A stretch of DNA of 21,245 bases from assembly GCA_004296925.1 (NCBI GenBank), contig SCVI01000001.1, forward strand, positions 1 to 21,245, read 5' to 3'. This stretch comes from Patescibacteria group bacterium (GTDB taxonomy: Bacteria; Patescibacteriota; Minisyncoccia; Phycocordibacterales; Phycocordibacteraceae). The notes under the pieces were generated by a model that was not told the DNA's origin, did not search any database, and saw only the letters and a list, made by a program, of their open reading frames with translations. Position 1 is the first letter of the stretch, and every line of letters starts with the position of its first letter. Positions 21,177 through 21,245 of the stretch are shown piece after piece. The translations under genes and the position numbers were made by a program.

Positions 21177-21212
21177 CTCGAAGCGATGTTTTTCCCTTGG
21201 AAAAACCGCGAG
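21177..21212 (+). repeat. Long interrupted stem at the right edge
   Basis: CTCG, CG and GTTTTTCC pair with GGAAAAAC, CG and CGAG around a CTT loop, with small bulges (14 base pairs in all). It may be part of an RNA or a transcription signal. It overlaps a possible start codon at 21186. Confidence 0.35.
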
Positions 21213-21245
21213 AGGGGGTCGAGAACACTTAGCATTTTACGAGCA
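21186..21245 (+). CDS. Possible start of a further gene, cut by the window
   Basis: An ATG at 21186 opens 20 codons without a stop up to the edge (MFFPWKNRERGSRTLSILRA). There is no -10 box at the spacing seen for other genes here and no ribosome-binding site, and the beginning lies in a stem-loop. Too short to identify; it may not be a gene. Confidence 0.2.
   Translation, partial: MFFPWKNRERGSRTLSILRA

Noticed and set aside
1..21245. Alternative genetic code with TGA read as glycine
   Set aside because: TGA ends the 72-aa gene, rsmH and murF at the expected lengths, and no in-frame TGA interrupts a conserved domain.

Overview
The window looks like part of a chromosome from a Candidate Phyla Radiation (Patescibacteria) bacterium, most likely a Parcubacteria-type lineage. 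This is an inference from reading the translations; no database search was possible. The signs are: compact, reduced housekeeping genes; a class I (archaeal-type) lysyl-tRNA synthetase; a PriA-like protein stripped of its helicase motifs; shortened DNA polymerase delta', MreD and MurF proteins; almost no Shine-Dalgarno sequences; and -10 boxes lying 6-12 nt upstream of start codons, which implies leaderless or nearly leaderless mRNAs. TGA is used as a true stop (72-aa protein, rsmH, murF), so the TGA-as-glycine code of Gracilibacteria/Absconditabacteria does not apply. I see no insertion sequence, prophage, CRISPR array or defence island.

Layout, left to right. A priA-like gene runs off the left edge on the minus strand (1-1713) and diverges from murA (1758-3029). 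A minus-strand membrane protein of unknown function follows (3038-3511). Next come a first mreB paralogue and a reduced holB (3683-5390), then convergent alr on the minus strand (5387-6535), whose stop codon overlaps that of holB. Divergent from alr are frr and the site-2 protease gene rseP (6592-8242). A long operon proS-mreB-mreC-mreD-mrdA (8321-13310) encodes a short prolyl-tRNA synthetase and the elongation/cell-shape machinery. Single genes greA (13386-13877) and class I lysS plus a 72-aa coiled-coil protein (13977-15853) follow, closed by two tandem intrinsic terminators. An abbreviated dcw cluster, mraZ-rsmH-ftsL-ftsI-murF (16033-20900), begins with an array of MraZ-box-like repeats around its promoter. 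The right end (20901-21245) holds a repeat-rich, hairpin-rich stretch and a tRNA-Glu(CTC).

The main theme is peptidoglycan synthesis and its spatial control. MurA makes the first committed precursor, Alr supplies D-alanine, and MurF would add D-Ala-D-Ala. MreB (two copies), MreC, MreD and PBP2 direct side-wall growth; FtsL and FtsI serve the septum. The rest is translation and replication housekeeping (Frr, ProRS, LysRS, GreA, delta', PriA).

The points most worth a second look are: the apparently ATPase-dead PriA with one of its two zinc sites lost; Asp in place of the fosfomycin-target Cys in MurA; the second MreB with a Lys-Glu-Pro motif; the consistent leaderless promoter architecture; the MraZ operator array; a ProRS without its editing insertion; a MurF without its N-terminal domain; and the tandem repeat/hairpin region before tRNA-Glu. 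I did not find a convincing wholly new multi-gene system.
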